64,000 bases of DNA. Origin: Lucinisca nassula. Lineage: Eukaryota; Mollusca; Bivalvia; Lucinida; Lucinidae. Numbering within the stretch: position 1 is the first letter of the stretch; each line of letters begins with the position of its first letter. The stretch lies in NCBI GenBank assembly GCA_963580285.1, contig CAUZLF010000726.1:42755-106754 (forward strand), written 5' to 3'. The notes beneath the pieces are model-generated. The model saw only the letters and a program-made list of their open reading frames with translations, had not been told where the DNA came from and did no database searches. A program made the position numbers and the translations under genes. Shown piece after piece: positions 62,651-64,000 of the stretch.

Positions 62651-62763
62651 AAGTTCTATGGGAGGCACCATGGTCTTGTTGCCATTTCCAGAATTATTTC
62701 TGATGTGTTTGCCAATGGAAAGCCATAGGAAGACTTCCCCTATGAGAATGTAAAAATGGCCAT

Positions 62764-62795
<32 letters not shown>

Positions 62796-63286
62796 TTGAA
62801 AAATGCGACCTGGACATTTGCCCCCAAGAGCTTATTTTTGGTATGGACATCTGCCATCAAGTGCTTATTTTGCAGGTGGACATTTGCCCCGCACTGCTTA
62901 TTTCAGAAAGGGACATGTGCCCCCCAACCCGCTGCCTGATACATCTACCATTCCATATTTTTGTATTATCTCTAAATAAAATAAATAAAAATAAGTCTTG
63001 CATTACCATTAACTTGCAAGGACATTCATTATACAGACTTGTATATAGCTACATAATTTACATCATAACATTTTGGTTATGGTTTTACTGCCCATGTCAA
63101 GATCATTTCAATTACTTCAAGAATTAACCATCAGTGTATCCAGTGTAAAAACACTTGGGTTTCCATTGCAGAAAGTTCTATGGGAGGCACCATGGTCTTG
63201 TTGCCATTTCCAGAATTATTTCTGATGTGTTTGCCAATGGAAAGCCATAGGAAGACTTCCCCTATGAGAATGTAAAAATGGCCCAT

Positions 63287-63318
<32 letters not shown>

Positions 63319-63694
63319 TTGAAAAATGCGACCTGGACATTTGCCCCCAAGAGCTTATTTTTGGTATGGACATCTGCCATCAAGTGCTTATTTTGCAGGT
63401 GGACATTTGCCCCGCACTGCTTATTTCAGAAAGGGACATGTGCCCCCCAACCCGCTGCCTGATACATCTACCATTCCATATTTTTGTATTATCTCTAAAT
63501 AAAATAAATAAAAATAAGTCTTGCATTACCATTAACTTGCAAGGACATTCATTATACAGACTTGTATATAGCTACATAATTTACATCATAACATTTTGGT
63601 TATGGTTTTACTGCCCATGTCAAGATCATTTCAATTACTTCAAGAATTAACCATCAGTGTATCCAGTGTAAAAACACTTGGGTTTCCATTGCAG
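62651..63694. repeat. 522-bp tandem duplication with long C-runs
   Basis: 62651-63172 and 63173-63694 are nearly identical from aagttctatgggaggcacca to gggtttccattgcag. Each has a run of about 30 C (62766-62794; 63289-63317). Very low divergence indicates a recent duplication or an assembly duplication. Confidence 0.95.
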
Positions 63695-63724
63695 AAACTC
63701 AATATATGGTTCTGTAGCTGACTT

Positions 63725-63920
63725 GCTTAACCTTATCCTGCTGAATAAATTAAGCCTCTCCAATTGTTGACCATTAACCATCACATTCTTGGTATGTTTT
63801 TGTTAACTTAACAAACTGCATGACAAACAGTATAGATCCCCATCAGATGGCATCTGATCTAGATCTATATACTGCTTTCTAAGGTAGGGGTTGTCCTTAA
63901 CAGCAGGTAATTATGGGATA
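63725..63920. mobile_element. TTAA-1 MITE, diverged
   Basis: ttaaccttatcctgctgaat, acaaacagtatagatcccca / gatctagatctatatactg and cagcaggtaattatgggata. A further partial hairpin arm (tgatctggatctatacttct) reaches the window end. Confidence 0.7.
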
Positions 63921-64000
63921 AATATTTATATAGATGGAGTAATTTGTTGCCTAACATTTTGTTTTGATCTGGATCTATACTTCTTGTAAAGGTAGGGGTT

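Noticed and set aside
62756..63650. ORFs starting in poly-C (poly-Pro or poly-Gly)
   Set aside because: They are homopolymer translations, and the same ORF appears twice because of the tandem duplication.

Overview
The window looks like invertebrate nuclear DNA, most likely from a bivalve mollusc. It is AT-rich, has very large introns, and is packed with palindromic non-autonomous transposons, tRNA-derived SINEs and tandem-repeat elements that begin with a stem-loop and a GTCC-rich run. No bacterial gene organisation is present. The bivalve assignment is an inference from repeat style and protein divergence, and I do not name a species.

The only host gene I can support is the 3' part of a WRAP53/TCAB1 homologue (WD40 telomerase Cajal body protein) on the + strand. 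Ten coding exons (2825-2938, 5796-5910, 9163-9251, 13419-13509, 24110-24242, 28152-28241, 34042-34160, 38259-38362, 40858-41010, 50874-51015) join in one frame with GT-AG introns and end at a TAG at 51013-51015, giving 382 residues. The N-terminal exons lie upstream of the window. No protein-coding host gene is visible from 51016 to 64000.

Almost everything else is mobile or repetitive DNA. From 1 to 13 kb: a 33-bp satellite (521-1473), SINEs, TTAA-flanked palindromic MITEs, and a dead mariner (11550-12375). From 13 to 24 kb: a second dead mariner with TIRs (13780-17342) split by a 2.2-kb Helitron/Helentron-like element, then tandemly duplicated repeat blocks. From 24 to 41 kb: MITEs of several families, a 530-bp near-perfect palindrome (37328-37857), and a SINE nested in a MITE (32118-32678). 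From 41 to 51 kb, within the last intron: a 5.2-kb unit bounded by 67-bp inverted repeats that contains an almost full-length antisense LINE (PHD finger, endonuclease, reverse transcriptase, and a 2A-type DVESNPGP motif), and a 2.3-kb Helentron-like element. From 51 to 64 kb: a nest of Helentron-like elements inserted into each other, a hAT-like element, and a 522-bp tandem duplication.

Three signals stand out. (1) The LINE and a SINE 11 kb away share the same 3' tail, which suggests a driver/passenger pair. (2) At least eight sequence-distinct families share one blueprint: a TTAT-type 5' stem-loop, subterminal inverted repeat, a core of roughly 150-175 bp monomers, and a 3' hairpin followed by CTAG or CTTG. 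Uninterrupted copies in the same window show they insert without target duplication into T-runs. (3) Two hairpin modules recur inside MITE families whose termini differ.

All calls come from reading the sequence by eye. No database search or folding was run, and element edges are approximate unless an exact junction is described.
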